This document shows, piece after piece, positions 38,326 to 53,255 of a DNA stretch of 64,000 nt. Position 1 is the first letter of the stretch, and each line of letters starts with the position of its first letter. The DNA is from Ficedula albicollis (taxonomy: Eukaryota > Chordata > Aves > Passeriformes > Muscicapidae). The position numbers were made by a program, and so were the translations under genes. The stretch is from NCBI RefSeq assembly GCF_000247815.1, contig NC_021700.1, forward strand, positions 18,485,541 to 18,549,540, written 5' to 3'. Below the pieces are notes generated by a model that ran no database searches, had not been told where the DNA came from, and saw nothing but the letters and a program-made list of their open reading frames with translations.

Positions 38326-41300
38326 TTAAAGATATTCAGGGTTTACTTTTACCGGTAAAAGCATAATGAACAAAAGCAATGTAAAAAAGTAAGACTAACC
38401 TCATTCTTAAAGTTATACCTATGTTTTAAAATCTGGAAAAATTGTAGCACATTTATTCAACATTTGCTGTACAAGCCTTCTATAAATATGACATTTAATA
38501 TGTCTTGAAATATTCTCTCATGTACATATTAAAAGAACATAGTGTAATCAAAATTAAAATTATTAATTTGGATATAAAAGGTTAAGATAAAAATTATGAT
38601 AATGAAATTGCTTACTACAATTTATTCTGTAATATAATTTGGAACAAGGCTGTTTAATATATATATGGTCATTCAGCTGACATCTACATCAGCACAAGCT
38701 GTGACAAAAATGGACTACCTTCATACCACAGAACAATATGGATAATGCAATAACAGGAATTTTAACTGCTCAATAAGTTGAATGAAGCATGACAATGAGA
38801 CTTTATGAAAGAAACAGTCATCACTTGAATAAAGAATTAGGAAAAACAGGAAAAATTATGAAAATAACAGATTATGGCAGCAGAACAGGACAGACATCAC
38901 ATGCTTGTGGCAAAAAAATAAATTGATAAAATGCCAAACTAGATTTATGGATGTCTTGTATCTATATTCTACTCTTCGGAATGTGAGAGCATGTGTATAA
39001 ACACTGAGGCCTGATAGAAAATTGTAACTTGTCAACAACTGCTGACAGCTTTGCACAAGAACATAAAAAGCTGTAATATTTTGTTCCTGTTAATGAGATT
39101 ATGGAGGATTAGACTAAGAACACTTCTTGCTGGAAAAATAGTGTGTAATTCTTTTTTTTTTACATGTGGGACATTCTAACTACAGATCTTTTTAAGAACT
39201 TGCTAAGCTAAATTCACTCTCACAGCTTTAGAAATATACTACAAACACTGGAAATGTAATTCTGCTTCAAGGGAAGCTTGCTTTGTTGACTCTAGGTGAA
39301 TGTCTGTCAGGGGTTCATTCAACAGGGTTGCATAAATCACAAATGACAAAAGACAGTGAATCTAAGTCTTGGGAATATTAGTTAATTTTAGAATATAATT
39401 TTGTTTTGATGCTTCAATTTTAGGCAATGGCATGGATTAATCTTGGTTTGAAAATGTGTCTTTCTGTCCCAGAGAGTACCTTCAAGAACACGGCATGGGT
39501 GCCCAAGAACATCAGTGGCTGTCAAGTACGTGTTCTCACTGAGCAGGGGCCAGGTCCAGTGCATAGAGCAATTGAGCAGAAGAGCCCTGACCTGAACATC
39601 TCCTTGGTTTTCTTTTCCTGGCAGCTTATAACGGCCATTGGTTTTACACCACAGTGTGCTATCCCTTATCTTACAAGGAGCCCTGGTTTTCCTCCAGGAC
39701 TGCAGATGAGATTAAATACCTGGCCTTGTTAATTAAGGCACACAGCTATCACATACTCCTTAATTTCTCCTACTCCTTGACTTCACTGCTCCTTAACTTA
39801 AAAGAAATCCCACTATCCAACCCAAAACCTTTGCATAAATACACCTGCAGAAGTTCCCTTTGTATAGATTTGAAACAAAAGGTATGAGGTCAATGTTGCA
39901 CAAAAATCATATTGAATGTGAACAATTTGCTGTGCCAAACAACTGCAGAATGCCAGACAGACTCTACTACAGGCTTTGACTTGAGAGCCAGGACCAGTCC
40001 CACTTGAGCACCTAAAAGTGCTCACTGCCTCTTAGGCAGGGCAGTGGGCAGTGATATACCCAACAGGAGGGTAAACTCCCAATCAGTGGGGCAATATTGA
40101 GTCCTCAGGTCCTTTAAATTCTTTGTAAGTCTTTTGTTTGAGTTTGCAAGTAAATATAAATTAGAACTTTGCTAGAAAACAACAGAAAGAATGATATAAT
40201 CAAAATATCTGAATAAATCCAGCACTGCTGTAGCATCTTTAGATATTTCATAGTCTGCACCTCTCTGAATGGCTAAATTTTATCATGAATAACAGTTTGG
40301 ACTTTGTTTTCAGAATAGAAAATTAGGTTTCCTGTGCTATCACTGGCAAGAGACTACATTCTTTTTGGAAATAAGGAACACAGGACCAAAGAGGAAGACA
40401 AATGTAAACTGATTAAGATGTAACCCAGCATGTCATATCTAACCCTCCTTTCTTCCCAGTAATACATAACACCCTTATTTCTTTCTACAGCTTCACACAG
40501 GCAAAATCTAATCTAGAAATCTTTTGATCAGAAATGTGATTAAGCTTGTTTAAGAACAAATTTGCTTTAACATGTGTCTTTTTTTTGCCTGATCCAAACT
40601 GCTGGGAGTTCTCTTCTGCCAGGAGCAAGAAGTCCCCAGGCCTGCTTAAGGAGTCACTCCAATGGCCCTCAACTACAATCTTAACCTCTGTGGCACAGCT
40701 TCTCGTGCAAGAATGACTACACCTAGCTCAGCTGCCACCCAAACCTGCAGATAAAAGGAATCCTTAGTCACTGCATGATTTAACTATAAAGATCTTTATG
40801 CGCCTACAGCTGGGCTTCTGGCTCTGCTAAGAAGTGTTTCAACCTTGATGATTTGGGACGGTTCAGCAACTGATCCAAACTTGAGCATTACCAGGACTCA
40901 CAAGCTAATTTATGTTGCTTTCAAATTTCACCTGGCTACTGTGTACTCAGCATGTGCAAGAGTGCTACACAGACTTCTATTCAGTGTCTGGATGGCTACA
41001 GCTCTCACCTATGACAGACAGGATTTTATTAATTTTTAACCCTCTTAAGAGACTTACCTAGCTGTTTTAGGCCGTAAGGTACTCACTCTGGAATGAGTAC
41101 TTTACTTTTCTTCCTGGAATTGTTGCCAAATTTGTATTGCAAAAAATTACACAAGAGGTAGAGAAAGTTGAAATGTAAATGTGACACTGAAAGCTTAATA
41201 CCATAAGAAAGCTGTTACCTGGAATGTTTTTTAATGAAATCTGGTTCATGCCACATAGGCAGTAGAACAGAAACTAGAATTCACCATTATTGACTGTAAC

Positions 41301-44300
41301 AGTTTGAAAAAGAAACGTGATTCCTTTACTTTTGCTTAAAATTTTTGACAGAGAATTAGTTGTCGTACCTCAGGAACATGTTTGTGGTTGTGAATACTGA
41401 ACAGACGGAGCAGGTCTCTTGTGTGCCAGTTGAGATGTGGAAGTGTCAGCTTTAGCTCTCTAAGATTCTCCTCTCTTTTCAGACTTGCTCCCATAGGTGA
41501 ACATTGTCTTCCCTGTTGAAAGCTTGCCTTTGCAAACCCCATTCCTGAGCATCTAAGGTTATATTAGTACCTTTCAAATACATGCACCTGTGTTATTCTT
41601 AGCTCTGCCAGCTCTGCACTGTTGAGGAATCTTTTCCAGAGACACCACAGGGGCCACGTGCACACAGGACCTTTGGCATAGCCTGGCGCAGATCCTGGGA
41701 TACAATTTATAGACCCCAGGCAGCGAGGCTGTGCCACTTAGCAGGTCAGGAAACTGCTGCACTCTGTTTCATTGCACCCAGGTAGACATGTCCTAACTTG
41801 CCTATTATGTTTCATAATAAGCCAAAGAACCCACTTGTACTTTGCAAATTCCATTAAGTGCTTGGCAGGAAGATGCTGCTATTGACATGCAGCGACAGAT
41901 GAATCTCAGATGTCTGGAAGGGTTACCAGGACCCTCCCCTGAACACCCATCATACTTCATTACGGGGCAATGAAGGGGGCGTACTTTTACATGTAATGCC
42001 ACAATTCTGCTTCCTTAATTGACACTGTAGTATTTAATGTGGTATTTAATACGATCTGAAATTCTTAATTTTACAAAGTTTTTAACCGTGCTTGTTTGCA
42101 CACTTAGATGTCCACATCTAGTAAGGGGGCATTGGCCTCTGGGCCAGGTAGTGATCATGTCAGTGGTAATTGTGTTAGCTGTCTCCTGTAGCTGGCTGAC
42201 ACATGAAACAAAATTTCCCTTTATCACTGCCTACTTTGTCCTGGTAGGTCCAGTCCTTGGATACAGCCCAAGCTAATGAATGACTTTTCAAAGCCTGGCT
42301 GATACCAGGAGTTAGGAGAAAGGCTAAAAAGCAGAATAAAGTAAAACCTCAAAGGTTTGATAACCCGTAGGGTTTATCTGGAAGGAACTTCCACATTTAT
42401 TTTTTCTAATTACTATGTTGTTGGTGTGCTTACGGATGATAAGACATTAACACTGCCAAGAACCTTACACAATTCCAATGGAATTCAGATTGCAACTGGT
42501 AAAGCAAATCATTCATAATCACACTGAACAGTGCTGTCTGTACTGATGTCACTTTCCTCATACAAGGCAGTGTAAAAAAGTCAGAATATAATTATTTGAA
42601 GTAAATTGACCATGTCACATTACATCTTCTATGAATTAAGGTTTCATCCACTCTTCTGTGCCAGGATTAATGTTTGTAAGGGCAAACATGAAGATATATA
42701 CGCAGAACGCATCTCAGCTGTCCAACCACTTGTTGTGGGAGGAAGGCAGCACAAATTTCAGCAGCTCACTTTAATAGCTGCTGTCACAATTACATATTAA
42801 GTCTGGAAAATTTGCCTTTGAAAGCATCCTAGACTGAGAATTACTCTGTGAACTAATTATAAAGCAATTATACAAGACAGTTAATAATTTTTCTTTGTAT
42901 GCTTATTTCATGGGCTTTGATTTTTGTTTTATGAAGTAAAAGCACTTCAAATTTCTTTGGGAGAAAAAATTACATTTTAAACAATAATGAAAGTTCATAT
43001 AGCTGTTTTCAGAAAACTGTTACTAAACATTTACATCAGAAAACATGTTAATTTGCCCCTATATACCTCCATAGTTATAAATAATTTTCTTACTATTGCA
43101 AATTCAGAATCCTAAAATAGGTAGTCAGCTTTAACTCAGAATATTTTGATCCTTACTATGACTTTAATGTGTCTGCAAATCAAAAATACTTTTCAAGGTG
43201 ACCATGCTACATGGTTTTGCAGATTTTTAAATGTTCTACATTATGTGATTGCCATTTCAGCAGATTGTCCCTCTCTACTATTACTGCACTCTCATAGTAC
43301 ATAAATATTTGCAGTAAAGTCTGCTCCTTAACATACAGTACTATAACAGACTGAAGAACAACTTGTGCAACTAGGATACTGTGAAATGCATTTTATATCA
43401 TCTGTAATCTCATTAAACCTGAACAAAATGCCATAATAGCATGGGAATAGTATGGAAACAGCTCAGTAGTTTTGGCTTTGAGCTCATAAAATGCAGTCTA
43501 GTAAAAAGAACTCTCCTGACATGTTCTGACATGATGTTAATACAATTACAGGCATCACAATATATAGAGATAGGAATGTGGCAAGTTGAAAAAAATTTAC
43601 ATTTTTAGTTTGTTTTTTTTCCCCTGGAGGAATTAGACTGGTTTTTCTCTTCCTGGCTTTGCTAAAATTGTCTTTGGAAATTGCTGTGAGACAAAACCTT
43701 CTTTGATTTATTCACGAAGGAAATAATTATCCAGAAGAACCTTCCTAGCCAAAAGAGTAAGTCATTCTGTTACTTGCTTCAAGCACGTCCAACTGCGGGT
43801 CTTGGAGATGCTTAAGAATTACAAAGTAGAGAATAAACGTGTTTAGTGCATTCTCCTGCCCTGTCCACAAACAATGCCTCTGTGTTGTGGCAAGCCCTTC
43901 TTACTTTTACAACTGCCTTGTATGGCTGTGTGAAGCTGAAGTGCAGCCCTGGCACAGATCTGCCAGTTCCTATTATGGTCATTTTCCTCTCCGACAAAGG
44001 AAGATCAGTGGCACGCGTCCCTGTGGCAGCCCTGGGATGCTCAGATATCCCATTGGCAGAAAGCAGCTGCATCACTACTGAGCATTTCATCTGATGAGTC
44101 TCCTCAGTTTTCTGCATGAATAGAATCAAACATGGCAGATTAAAGTCCCTTAGTTGCTATTTCTTTTGTATTGGAGGCTAAATATTGCAGTGCTGACAAA
44201 CACTTGTTTCTTTCCTGAAAAAGAGCAGATTTAAGGGCCAAGCTGTCTTCATTCTCATCTGTGCAGAAATTTCTGTCAGCAGTGAGGTTAAGATATGACA

Positions 44301-47300
44301 TAATGAAAATTATGAGGATAAGTCTCTACTTCAGCATGATAAGAAGACTTGCCAGATGCTGTCATGTAGTAGTGCTCTTACAGATATTGTTTTATTGTGT
44401 TCCTCATCTTTTGGGTTGTATTTGAACCATGTTGCTGCTGCATAGAAATTAAGAGAGTTTTTTATGAACACACTGCAGTGACAAGCAGGGACAATGATAA
44501 TTTGTACTGGCAAATGCTGTTGGAAACACCACCCCATTACCATATTATCATATACACATCTGCAGATATCCCTCTCCCCATCCTTCTCGTAAGTCTTTTT
44601 CCTCTTCCTCCTGACATCACCTTTTCCAAAACCACAGTTCTGTTGTAAATATCCTGCAGTCAGGACCCTTGCAAATCCCAGACCACATGTCCATAAACTG
44701 ATTTACAGCAATACTCTATAAGCAGTGCTTCATGAAATTTTTAGATGGAGTTTGGTTTCTCTCATGGACAAAAAGTTTCATAAATTTTCAAGCTGAGAAG
44801 GTATTCAAATAGTTAAACTTATTAAAATAAAATCTGGTTAATAAGTCTAGTCAAAATATTAAAAAAATATTTTTGTGCTTTTTTTATGCATTCAAAACAA
44901 CACGGAGTTTTAAAGCAAAAAAAATCCCCAAAACTAATTAAATTTAAGTTGTTCAATGTACTACAATAACTGGATCAAAATAGTCCTTATTTGCACTTTT
45001 CCATTAATTATAACGCAAGGCTAGTGTGCAGTAATCTACCTCTATAGGAAATATTTGTACTCATTATACAATACAAGACCAAATATAACATACCCCTGGC
45101 TTAAGGTCTAGTTTCATTTCTTTAAGTCTTCAATGCTTTTCAGGATAGACTTCTAAAATTCTTTGAAGGTAATTTTAATTTACCCATGGCTTTGTGATCT
45201 ACTTGCCTTCCCTAGAAATGTTCCACAAAATGATTTTGGAATTATGACCTTGAAATTTTGAAAGCTTTTAACAGTTTTCTTTTAAACATGAATGATCATA
45301 AAACCTTTGAAAGACAATATACAGTTTACAGAATACCTTTCTGCGAATTAAAAATTCACCCACTCTGTGGTTATGCAATGGAATGAATCTTCATGGCTTG
45401 CAAATGCCAGGAGGTTTCCACTTCTGATGCACAGTCACACTTCTCAGCAATCAGACACAATAATAAATAGCATATTTTCATCACTCTGTCAATGCATTCC
45501 ACAAGGGAAATGAAGCTTAATATTCCTATTTTAAACAGAAAGAAACTGAAAAAACCCATCAGGGCTGTTGCCCAGATCATCACCCTGGAGAGCAGACCCC
45601 AAGGAAGCAGTCTGTATCTGAACCCTTCATGGCACTGCTCCCCAGAACTCTGTGTTCCTCACTGTGTTCTTCCCACACTGAGGGATCTCAGTAATGGGTT
45701 ATGCTCACATGTGCTCGGAGCTTTGCAAGACCTTCCTTGGGTTTACTGCATGACAGTAATACACTTGGGTTCATAGAGTGCAGCGCCCCTTCAGCCTCAG
45801 TTTATTTTCAGACAGCACCGAGGGATATGCATAAGTTAGTAATTTTCAAATAATAGTTTTTGGTTATTGCTTCTGTTTAAACAGGTCATGTTCAGGACGC
45901 CTTCAAAGAAAATGTATTAGACCTGAAGGCAAAGTCCCTCATCAATTCAATGCAGACATGTCTCTGGCAAACTATCACACACAGATTGGAGTTCCCAGCA
46001 AGAGAGATCTATTCCACCCATCTCTGTGCTCAGTGCACACACACAACGCCTGATGCAGACTTCACTGCACAGCACTGTAAATCAAAGAAGACAGTGAGTG
46101 TTCTAGGACAGGAAGAGTTGTTTTGAGTGAACACCTCTTCCTGACTGAAGGGAGGTGAGCAATCAGAACTTTATCTAGAAGAACAATTTTGCTCATTCAA
46201 ATAAATGTTCCCTCCAGGCTATTGTAACTTCTGCCAGGAACTGATTCATCCATTGACAGGCTTTTGAAACTGGGTAATGAAATTGCAATGAAAAGAGAGA
46301 AGCCTCAGTGTTTTTCAAAAAAAGAGAGGGCTTCTTTCCAGGTTTTTCTTTCTCCCATTCTCTTTTTGCAAAAGAGCACTACGTGATGGAACAGTAATCG
46401 AAATTCTTAATAGCATTAGACAGATGTCTCCAGACAGGACTTTTTTTTCCCTTCTTTTAATCATAGAGCATATTTTTAAAAAACTAAATACATTCCTGAG
46501 ATAGGCATAGGGTCGCAGGTAAAAGCTGAAAAAAAAGGGATACCCTGCTCCAATATTTGATAGTACTGAAAACAATTTTGAAAATTTCAATAATTTATTT
46601 AGGTCCAACCATGCACCAGTAAAATTAAATTTGTAAATCTTACAAAAATTATTTCTGGAGTCAGACCATTGTTGACTACTAAGAAGAAAACATTACACAA
46701 AGAATGCTTTGTCCAAAATAAGTGAGTACACATTATCAAATAAACAAAGGCAACCCTTTCATATCTAGAAGATAACCAAAGGATTGATAACTATATTTAA
46801 AATCTCTGTTCTGTATAGAAATATCTTGTGTTAACCCTGATGGAAAAATTTCATTATCCTCAATACTAGGGGTAGAGGAATGACATAATAAAATCTGTAA
46901 AGAGAATACGATAAGCATGTATTTTGTCATCACGAGGGCAATGATTAATTTGAAACACAGACTGATTTTTGACTCATGGAAACCAAATGTGCTTTGCTTT
47001 TAATGCTCTAAACTACATTACTCAAAACAACAATCATGTTTTATATTTTGATGGATCTTGTCACCTGACTTTTGCAATTGCGGTGCATGGAGCAAGATGG
47101 AAAGTGCCGTGTGCATGCCGAGACTGTAAGGCCTATGGGAGGAGAACCTTCTTATCATTTCTATTGTGGTGGGATTCTGTCTCATTATAATGGCATTTTA
47201 AATCACACCAAGCATTCAAGCACTTCAAAGTGATCATTGAAAATTATATTTGCATCACTTTAAGGGAAGTCAAACTTGAAGAATTAACTTTCCAAAGCTT

Positions 47301-50300
47301 TTGGTCATTTGATTCTGCCTAAAGAAAATCAGTTAAGAGCACATTCACATAAGAATGTGTTCAGGCACACTCAGCACACAAACATTCCAAAAGATGTTTT
47401 AATTCCACTGATCGAGTATGTGGAAGTAACTGCTCTGTATGTATCTCATCTTCACAGCCCAGTGGGAATACCACAATCTGTCCTGGGCAAGTCTCAGCTG
47501 GTACACAAGCAAATACCAAGTATCAGTGAAGACAAGCTGCCGGTTATAGCCTTTCCTAAACACCTTTTAGACCTCTGTCACATTTCAAAAGCGGCAATGG
47601 CTGAGTGGCAAGGAGCTGGTGGAACAATCTGACGCCCTCTCCATGGACTTTATCAGTTCTCCATGCTGTGCTTCAATTGCACCAATCCAAGTTTAGTAGA
47701 TTTCAGAAGCACAGAGAAACTGCAACAGTGTCATAAAGCTTGCAAAGCAGGAAAGTTACTTAGGTCATCTATGCACTGGACAGCTGTAATGACTCACAAA
47801 TCCTCATTGCTTTGTTTACCAGGAGAATGGATACCTTGGGCTGCTTAAGCCTGGCACACACAGCTTTTGGAAGTAGTGAACCACTGCACAACCCAAGAAG
47901 TCTGTTGTTTTTGGAAAAAGCCTTGTGTATACAAACATGCAATTTCAGTGTCCCAGTGTCTAGGACACTCTGATACATAAAAAAAAAGACACATAACCTT
48001 CTTCATTCGTTCTCCAAGCTCTAGGAAAGCAAATTGCAACAGAAGTTTCTCTGTAAAGTGACTAATAGGAAGAGTGTCTGGCATTACATAGGCATAATCA
48101 TATAGGATTTAATAATTGTTATTAATAGTGTCATCACTGACTCATAATATTTAGGTCACCCAGACAGTCCTAGCACTCTCAGAATATTGGTGCTACCTTT
48201 CTTTTATTCTTATATATTTTATAGCTAGTGTTAGGCTCTAAGCACTATGTGATCTGATATTAAAGAAGATCTGATATTTAAATTGTAGAGTCCATAACTT
48301 AAGTTGTTCAAAATAATTTCTTCCTCAGCGAATATTTCTTGAAAAATATTTACTCTATTTCTACAGTTTCTGAATTTACAAAATGCTTACTTGATTCTTG
48401 ACCAAGCAAGTTATAACCCTGGATTTGAATTCTCAAAAGGAATATTATTTGGTAGAACCTTCCTGTTCTCCTATTTTATTCCACCAGAAAAATAATTTTA
48501 ACAAAACTTTAAAAAATCTTTATTTTTGACTTTTCATTTACAGTTGCTTTTCTCTTCCTATATTTAAAGAACAGAAAGCAAGGGAATATATTTCATTATA
48601 AAACTGTACTATTTCAAAGTATAGTTTTAATGCCTTACCACATATTTACATCTTATTACTATTTTCATAAAAGTTGTTTTTTCCTAACAGATATAATTAT
48701 CAAAAAATATTTTTCCATGTATTGTCAAATGCTAATCAGAGAGGAAAGCATTTAAACTATGTTTTCTGTCATGGAAGGGAACTCATTGAATGGGATTTAA
48801 AACCTTGATAATTAACTGTCATTTTTATGTAAATTAGTGGTAACAATACACATGTGAAGCTAGTATTTTAAAAGCATACATAATATAAAGTTTCTACTCT
48901 CCAGTAAAAAAACCAGAATTATATATTCCTCTTGCAGAGAAGGAAAAAACCTTTTGGTAACAGCTCCAGCTTATTTCATATTAAATATTAACTCTTACTT
49001 ACCTATATATGCCTTAAAATTTCTGAGTAAGATACAGATTTATTTAGTTCAAAATGTAAAATACCATTCAACATCTCAGGCAAGAACTGATTCTTCTGGG
49101 CTTATTAAGTCTTTGATTTTTGTCTCCTGAACTTCAGGTAGAATCAAGGGCCTAAGAACATATTTCACAAAACTCTCTATGGATTTCAACAAATCTAAGT
49201 ATATTAATTGCCGATCTGTCCATTCCCTCTTAGAAAAAAAGCCAAAACTATTCTATGTCATTGCCATGACTATGGATCTCAACCCATCAGTGATCTCTGA
49301 CAGGAATCATGTCCCAGCCATGGCAGGCTACCCGACTGCTGTAAAATTATTCAGCTGCACAGTGGTGACTTCCCAGTCCTAGCCAAAGCAGCTCTGAAGG
49401 AGTGCAAGATAAATCACCACAAGTGAAAGTGAAGATGAGACACCATGTTAAGGACACCATGTAAAAGAAAGACTCATGGAAAGTGGATAAAGCTGTTGGA
49501 CTAACCAACATTATTTGAGCCAAAAGAATAGAAGTAAGAGCTATGAGCTCACCACACTGTTTGTTGGCAGAGGTAATGCATGGTGTGGGAGCCTTTAAGG
49601 AAGGGAAATATAACCTACTATAGCACTGTTATTTGCAGTCAGAGGTGTGACTTTTTGAGCCTAATACTTTTTAAGAAAAGAAGGGAGTAGGTTTCTGGCC
49701 AGATAACACTGTTGTAATTGTATCAGGCAGGTTAATTTTATAAACTGTTTTACATGGACACATTTATCTTTTTTGATCTTAAAATAACAGCACTATAAAA
49801 TAAAGGGACTCTTCCTCTTTCCTCCTGGCAGCTGAAGGACACCTGGTAGTAATATGTACAGAAATTAAATATTTTACACATACCTTTTCCCTGTCTCTGG
49901 TTAGCTAGGGAACAGTGTTGCTTTTTTCATAACACGGCTGTAGGGAGATAAAAGATGTTCATGGTTGTAGGACATTCTAAACTAATTATTCAGAGATTAT
50001 AAATGAAAATGTTCATCTGAGCGAGTTATACAGGTTATGGATGTCACAGAAATTATGTAGCCATTTAGATAAGTAGTGGAAACAGACTGATTGCTGCAGT
50101 GGAACATATTTTTAAATATGCATTTTAAAAAATTACATTTTTACCATAGACTACTGACAACTACTGCAAGGATCACTGCTAGGTCAAATATCATGACCTA
50201 CACATACTTTCAGGAAGGTTAACAAGTACAACAGATTAATGAATGGCCCAAGTGTTTCTTTCCAGCACAGGATGGAAACAGGAGAAACTACAGAAGGACT

Positions 50301-50667
50301 ACAGATAGGAACGAGGGGTGAGTGAAGAGGGATTGAGAAAGACCAAGGGACACTACAGCCCCCCTTAGGCTCTAACAGAAAGGGTGCAATACTCGTGATG
50401 AGGATTGTGTGATGTGATGACTCGATAATTAGCTAAGTACTTATTTCCCCACCCACATTTCACAATCCACACTAACCAGCATAGTAATTACATCCACTCC
50501 TGATCATATTCCCCAATAGCCAGTATAAGGAATGAAAAATGCCATAGCATTTGTAAAGCTCTGCACCGTGGTATCTAAAATGCTTATTTTCCCTTCCTGT
50601 ACCATCTATAGAGAAACAGTATCGTTTCTAGTTATACATTTTCTTTCTTCCATATTCTGTAGGGATG
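38326..50667. other. unassigned non-coding DNA
   Basis: About 12.3 kb with no gene, RNA or repeat family that I can support. Frames of up to 107 codons (for example 39427-39732, 43812-44129, 47309-47632) show no domain, no conserved motif and no splice context I would trust. A 17-bp doublet (gatctgatattaaagaa) lies at 48251-48279. GC-richer patches occur near 39500-39720, 41590-41770 and 45560-45720. One of these could be a conserved regulatory element, but the sequence alone cannot show it. Confidence 0.55.
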
Positions 50668-50728
50668 AAAGTTTTGTTTTGTTTGGGTTTTTTGTTTGTT
50701 TTTGTTTTTTGATTTTTGATTTTTTTTT
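50668..50728. repeat. T-rich simple repeat (TTTTG/TTTTGA)
   Basis: T-runs broken by single G or GA. Resembles the tract at 574-632. Confidence 0.85.
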
Positions 50729-50984
50729 CACTGTCCAGTAATCAGAGACACACTGCTACAGTGTTTTTAAGTAATTTGTCTCCAGTTTCTCGTTCGAAAA
50801 CTGTGTCTTTGTTGCCCCAGACAAAACGTTCTGGGATGCTGGCTTCCAAATATTTACTTCATGAGCTAACACTTATCCTCTTTCACACTCATGTGTCTTA
50901 ACACAAGGCATGTACAGCACTCACAACAATTACTGTCATGAAGACCTCTTCAGACTTTTGACAGGAAGCTCAAGTACAGGGATA

Positions 50985-51710
50985 TAGAACTTGGGGGGGT
51001 AGTTTTATGCTCTGCAGAAAGGAAATGCAGAAAACTGCCCAGCAGAAAAGGACCTGGGGGTGCTGGTGGCAGCAGCTGAACATGAGCCAGGGTGTGCCCA
51101 GGGGGCCAAGAAGGCCAATGGCATCCTGGCCTGGATCAGCAATGGTGTGGGCAGCAGGAGCAGGGCAGGGATTGTCCCCCGTGCTGGGCACTGCTGAGGC
51201 CACACCTCGAGTGCTGTGTCCAGCTCTGGGCCCTGAGTGCAAGAAAGACACCGAGGGGCTGGAGTGAGTGCAGAGAAGGGCAGTGGAGCTGGGGCAGGGT
51301 CTGGAGCAGCAGTGCTGTGAGGAGCAGCTGAGGGGGCTGGGGGTGTTTATCCTGGAGAAAAGGAGGCTCAGGGGTGACCTTGTTACTCTCCACAACTGCC
51401 TGAAAGGAGATTGTGGCCAGGTGGGGGTCATTCTGTTCTCCCAGGCAATAAGCAATTGAACAAGAGGACATGGCCTCAAGCTGTGCCAAGGGAATATTTA
51501 GATTGGACCCAAGGAAGAAATTCTTGACAAAAAGAGTCTGTAATATTGGAATGGTCTGCCCATGGAGGTGATAAATTCACTATTCCTGGAGGTGTTTAAG
51601 TAACGACTGGATGTGTCATTTAGTGCCATGATCTATTTGACATGGTGATGTTCTATGATAGGTTAGACTTGATGATCTTAATGGGTTTTTTTCAACCTAA
51701 ATGTTTCTGC
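50985..51710 (+). mobile_element. CR1 LINE, 5'-truncated, C-terminal ORF2 plus 3' end
   Basis: CR1 is the main autonomous retrotransposon of birds; ORF2 encodes endonuclease and reverse transcriptase. Here only the last part survives. In successive frames one reads KDLGVLV, KKANGILAW, then LRPHLECCVQLWA (near 51200), then GLGVFILEKRRLRGDL (near 51340-51380), all landmarks of the ORF2 C-terminus. The need to change frame shows frameshifts. The 3' end follows with ggttagacttgatgatctta and ttcaacctaaatg at about 51660-51705, the standard CR1 tail. The several 60-170-codon frames on both strands here are shadows of this element. Confidence 0.9.
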
Positions 51711-51805
51711 GAATTTCTCCTAAAAGTTGACTGAAAATCAGCCTATATTATTCCGGGTAAGAACAAAAGAAAGTGCCAGTTTCAGGTGTTTGTTGATGAA
51801 AACTG

Positions 51806-52065
51806 TAGAACCATTTAGGTTGGAAAAGTTCTGTGAGATTATTTATTTGTTTGTCCAAACTTTGACTGATCACCACCTTGTCAATTAGATCACAGCACGA
51901 AATGCCACACCCAGTCGTTTCTTGAGCACTTCCAGGGATGGTGACTCCACCACTTCCTTGAGCTATCCATTCCAAAGTTTAACAACCCCTTGCATGAATA
52001 AATTTTATCCATCCTGAACCATCCCTGGAACAGCTTGAGAGTGTGTGCTCTTGTCATGTTCTTTT
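51806..52065 (-). mobile_element. CR1 LINE 3'-end fragment
   Basis: Starts tagaaccatttaggttggaaa, the reverse complement of the CR1 tail, and continues with ccaccttgtcaattaga, cagggatggtgactccacca and ccctggaacagcttgaga, all standard phrases of the avian CR1 3' region. The match fades after about 52065. It points at the plus-strand CR1 95 bp away, so the two are tail to tail. Confidence 0.9.
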
Positions 52066-53103
<1,038 letters not shown>

Positions 53104-53255
53104 AATCATAGAATGATTTGGTTTGGAAGGGAATTCTAAATGTCATGTAGTTCAACCCCCCTGAAATGAGCAGGGACTTCTTCAACTAGATCTGGTTGCT
53201 CAGAGCCCCACGCAGACAGACCTTGAATTTTTCCAGGCATGTGGCATAGAATAAC
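53104..53255 (-). mobile_element. CR1 LINE 3'-end fragment
   Basis: Begins aatcatagaatgatttggtt, followed by tggaagg, gtagttcaaccccc, gagcagggacttcttcaact and ggttgctcagagcccc. This is the reverse complement of the CR1 tail of a different subtype from the fragment at 51806. It is truncated after about 150 bp. Confidence 0.88.

Noticed and set aside
46969..47190. 73-codon frame with a CACRDCKAYG cysteine pattern
   Set aside because: Looked briefly like a cysteine-rich domain, but there are too few cysteines, no homologous family came to mind and no splice context was visible.
50970..51489. Minus-strand frames of 117-169 codons over the CR1
   Set aside because: Antisense shadows of the CR1 ORF2 C-terminus.
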